Source: CAVRXZ01 sp963773035 (GTDB taxonomy: Bacteria; Acidobacteriota; Vicinamibacteria; Vicinamibacterales; CAVVIG01). Taken from it: 64,000 nucleotides of DNA. Below, piece by piece: positions 62,089 to 64,000 of the stretch (positions within the stretch are counted from its first letter, which is position 1; the number at the start of each line of letters is the position of its first letter). Location of the stretch: positions 248,001-312,000 of the forward strand of contig CAVYZX010000017.1 in assembly GCA_963773035.1 (NCBI GenBank), in the 5' to 3' direction. Made by a program: the position numbers and the translations under genes. Under the pieces are notes generated by a model. It made no database searches, was not told the origin of the DNA, and saw nothing but the letters and a program-made list of their open reading frames with translations.

Positions 62089-62327
62089 TCACCAGCCGAG
62101 GCCGCTAATAAGTGGCAAGCGTCAGCGCCGCATCTTTGCGGGCCGCTGCGCCAATGCGTCCGGTGGCGGTTGGCCACGTCACGCTTTTGACTATTCAAGT
62201 CGAGTGCCTTCGGGGGGCGTTGTGGAGCGTGGCTGGAAACTGAAGGGAAGTCCTGAGTTAGCGAAACTTCATCAGGTAAAGAAGAAGAGCGCGCACGTGC
62301 TGGGCACAAACGTCAACCGTGGTTGCG

Positions 62328-62711
62328 TCAGTCGCCAAGAATCAGCACTTGTGCCAGAGCAAGATCATCCGAGTGAGTAATTGTGAGCAGCGACGACCGA
62401 CCACCCATCTCATGGAAGCGCCGACCTGCACCGCCGTGAAACTGGAGTTGCGGCGGGCCGCCGTGACGCACGACCTCGATGTCGCGCCACAGCACCCCGC
62501 GCGAGTGTCCGGTGCCGAGCGCTTTCATGGCCGCTTCTTTGGCTGCGAATCGGCCGGCAAAATGGATCGCTGGAGTGCGTCGTCGAGCGCAGTAGGCGAT
62601 TTCGTTGGTCGTGAAGATTCGCGTCACGAAGCGATCCCCGTATCTTGAGATCGTCGCCGTGATACGGTCGATGTCGGTGGCGTCGAGCCCGAGCCCCAGT
62701 ATGTTCGCCAT
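62328..62711 (-). CDS. acpS: Holo-[acyl-carrier-protein] synthase AcpS
   Basis: Phosphopantetheinyl transferase of 127 residues that activates acyl-carrier protein from CoA. The motif LGLDATDIDRI near the N-terminus carries the Mg-binding Asp, and RFAAKEAAMKALG (about 51-63) carries the second metal ligand Glu and catalytic Lys. The C-terminal SLLTITHSDDLALAQVLI is typical. I start at the ATG giving the normal length; the 42 upstream residues of the open frame lie in the pgeF gene region. It is divergent from pgeF with only 6 bases between the start codons. Confidence 0.95.
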   Translation of the reverse strand: MANILGLGLDATDIDRITATISRYGDRFVTRIFTTNEIAYCARRRTPAIHFAGRFAAKEAAMKALGTGHSRGVLWRDIEVVRHGGPPQLQFHGGAGRRFHEMGGRSSLLTITHSDDLALAQVLILGD

Positions 62712-62717
62712 AGAAAA

Positions 62718-63560
62718 ATGATACAGCCACAACCATATGGAACCTTCGAATGGACCGCGACGTGCGCTCGAACCGCATTGGTGTGCCATCCCCTCGAATC
62801 CGTCGCGCGCCACGCTTTTACGACGCGGCCCTGGCACCTGGGTTCAGGCTCTCACGAATCGGCTGCGACGGGTTGGGATGAGGTTGCCAAAGCGATCGAG
62901 GTGGAGTCGGGGCGTCTCGTACGCATGCGCCAGGTTCACGGGGCCACCGTGGTCGTGCAGCACGCCGGACGGCCGATCACTCCGACTACCGACGCCGATA
63001 TCATGATCACGGACGACCCTTCGGTCGCGCTCGCTGTTCAAACGGCGGATTGCGTGCCCCTTCTGGTCGCCGACTCATCGACCGGTTCGGTGGCTGCTGC
63101 ACACGCCGGTTGGCGTGGGATTGCGCTTCGAGTCCCCTCGGTCACCATCGCGGCTCTGGTCGAGCAATTGGGCAGCCGTGCGTCAGACCTCGTGGCCGCG
63201 ATCGGCCCATCGATCGGTTCATGTTGTTATGAGGTAGGTACGGACGTGCGCCAGCGATTCGAGGCACAGGGCTTTTCAAGTCGCGCTCTGGAGCGCTGGT
63301 TCCTTGTGGAGTCAGTTGAATCTGCGACGAATCCGAGGTTGTCAGGCCTCTCGAAACGGGCGCGAGAAGGGCACTGGTTCTTCGATATCTGGACTGCGAC
63401 TCGTGATCTGTTGATGGAAGCCGGGATTCCATCTGGCCAGGTTTTTACCGCGCAACTGTGCACGGCCAGTCACGCAGACGCCTTCTGCTCGTACCGCCGC
63501 GACGGAACTCGCGCCGGGCGGATGGCGGCCGTCATCCGAAGCACAAGGCCCGCTCGCTAG
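62718..63560 (+). CDS. pgeF: Peptidoglycan editing factor PgeF (YfiH/LACC1 family)
   Basis: Protein of 280 residues of the YfiH/DUF152 family. Zinc-site motifs are RQVHG near residue 73, TADCVPLL near 112 and AHAGWRG near 129, followed by AIGPSIGSCCYEVG. Members act on purine nucleosides in some organisms, and E. coli YfiH prevents incorporation of L-Ser into peptidoglycan. Being close to the dcw cluster fits a cell-wall quality role. ATG start; divergent with acpS. The stop overlaps, tail to tail, the RNase HI-like gene by 4 bases. Confidence 0.92.
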   Translation: MIQPQPYGTFEWTATCARTALVCHPLESVARHAFTTRPWHLGSGSHESAATGWDEVAKAIEVESGRLVRMRQVHGATVVVQHAGRPITPTTDADIMITDDPSVALAVQTADCVPLLVADSSTGSVAAAHAGWRGIALRVPSVTIAALVEQLGSRASDLVAAIGPSIGSCCYEVGTDVRQRFEAQGFSSRALERWFLVESVESATNPRLSGLSKRAREGHWFFDIWTATRDLLMEAGIPSGQVFTAQLCTASHADAFCSYRRDGTRAGRMAAVIRSTRPAR

Positions 63561-63991
63561 GCTTCTTTCTTCTGACTGTCATCCATCGCTTTATTGGCCA
63601 GCCGATCGGCGTGCGCGTTCCGCTCGCGGCGGACGTGCTCGAAACTGACATGTCCAATCTTGTGCGCGAGGAGCGTGGCTTTGGCGTGCAGGGGCTGGAG
63701 CCCGGGGTGTTTGACTTTATAGCGTCCGAGCATCTGCTGAACGAGCAGGAGTGAATCGGATCGAACGTGAACGGCGCGGTGGCCGTGAGCCTGGGCCCAC
63801 TCGAGCGCGGCAAGCAGGCCGCGGTACTCGGCCACGTTGTTCGTGGCGACACCGATGGATCCCTGGAGTTCTTCGATCAGCGTTCCATCCGCACGCTCGA
63901 TCCGAACTCCGTATCCGGCGGGACCCGGATTACCACGGGCGCCGCCGTCGATGTAGGTGACCACGGAATCTGAGATCGGTTCAGCGTTCAT
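63557..63991 (-). CDS. rnhA: RNase HI-like protein
   Basis: Single RNase H-fold domain of 144 residues, degrading RNA in RNA:DNA hybrids. The first acidic residue is in YIDGGARGNPGPAGYG (near 13-28), with Glu in NNVAEYRGLLAALEWA, Asp in VRSDSLLLVQQM and the last Asp in RNAHADRLANKAMD. The NPGPAGYG wording is that of the RnhA group found in Gram-positive bacteria and archaea, different from classical E. coli RnhA, so replicative-primer removal is not certain. It starts with ATG and converges with pgeF. The window ends 9 bases after the gene start. Confidence 0.88.
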   Translation of the reverse strand: MNAEPISDSVVTYIDGGARGNPGPAGYGVRIERADGTLIEELQGSIGVATNNVAEYRGLLAALEWAQAHGHRAVHVRSDSLLLVQQMLGRYKVKHPGLQPLHAKATLLAHKIGHVSFEHVRRERNAHADRLANKAMDDSQKKEA

Positions 63992-64000
63992 CGTTCAAGA

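Overview
The window is a GC-rich chromosomal segment with no rRNA, tRNA, CRISPR array, phage or insertion-sequence gene. The gene content points to a Gram-negative, hopanoid-forming bacterium, most likely an Acidobacteriota member of the Vicinamibacteria type. The reasons are the squalene genes hpnC-hpnD-hpnE, a 986-residue Oar-like TonB-dependent receptor with a carboxypeptidase-regulatory domain at its N-terminus, a mDAP-type MurE, lipoprotein signal sequences and a complete dcw cluster. The taxonomic placement is inference, not a measured match.

Region 1 (1-8.8 kb) holds ygfZ, a short MutY overlapping a separate MutT-like Nudix protein, a PduO-type cobalamin adenosyltransferase, and the run hpnC-hpnD-hpnE-thiI-fbaB. 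The hpnE frame is broken by one extra base near 6043. Region 2 (8.8-20.6 kb) mixes a secreted lipoprotein, a Zn-ribbon Nudix protein, peptide deformylase, an unusual tandem ThyX-like protein with eroded motifs, a metallo-beta-lactamase-fold hydrolase, an M20 peptidase, a SirB1-type protein, the TonB-dependent receptor, a HAD phosphatase and a DUF1684 lipoprotein. Region 3 (20.5-32.4 kb, minus strand) is a fatty-acid and branched-chain catabolism block: a long acyl-CoA dehydrogenase, an M28 peptidase, a thiolase, two alpha/beta hydrolases, a FadN-like HAD/ECH fusion, a beta-propeller protein and a fused alpha-beta 2-oxo-acid dehydrogenase E1.

Region 4 (32.4-42.7 kb) has a cupin protein, rhomboid protease, murJ, yqeY, a secreted protein with a Pro/Gln-rich tail, and a tightly overlapped sugar/glycosyltransferase operon: two GT2 enzymes, two NDP-sugar epimerases and a DegT aminotransferase. 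The first GT2 is also frameshifted. ychF follows. Region 5 (42.8-59.8 kb) is the dcw cluster: mraZ-rsmH-ftsL-ftsI-murE-murF-mraY-murD-ftsW-murG-murC-ftsQ-ftsA-ftsZ. It has a recognisable sigma70-type promoter and MraZ-type repeats just before mraZ, and lacks murB and ddl. Two long inverted repeats interrupt it, between murE and murF and between murD and ftsW. Region 6 (59.9-64 kb) carries a B12-binding radical SAM protein, a small protein of unknown function, acpS, pgeF and an RNase HI-like gene.

Most starts are coupled to the preceding stop by ATGA, GTGA, TTGA or TGATG overlaps, so many genes are translated as operons. Several single genes have a TATAAT-like hexamer only 6-11 bases before the start codon, which suggests leaderless or nearly leaderless mRNAs. 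I saw no clear new defence or mobile system. The most unusual items are the tandem ThyX-like protein, the MutY/Nudix pair, the inverted-repeat elements inside dcw, and an epimerase with Asn in place of the catalytic Tyr.
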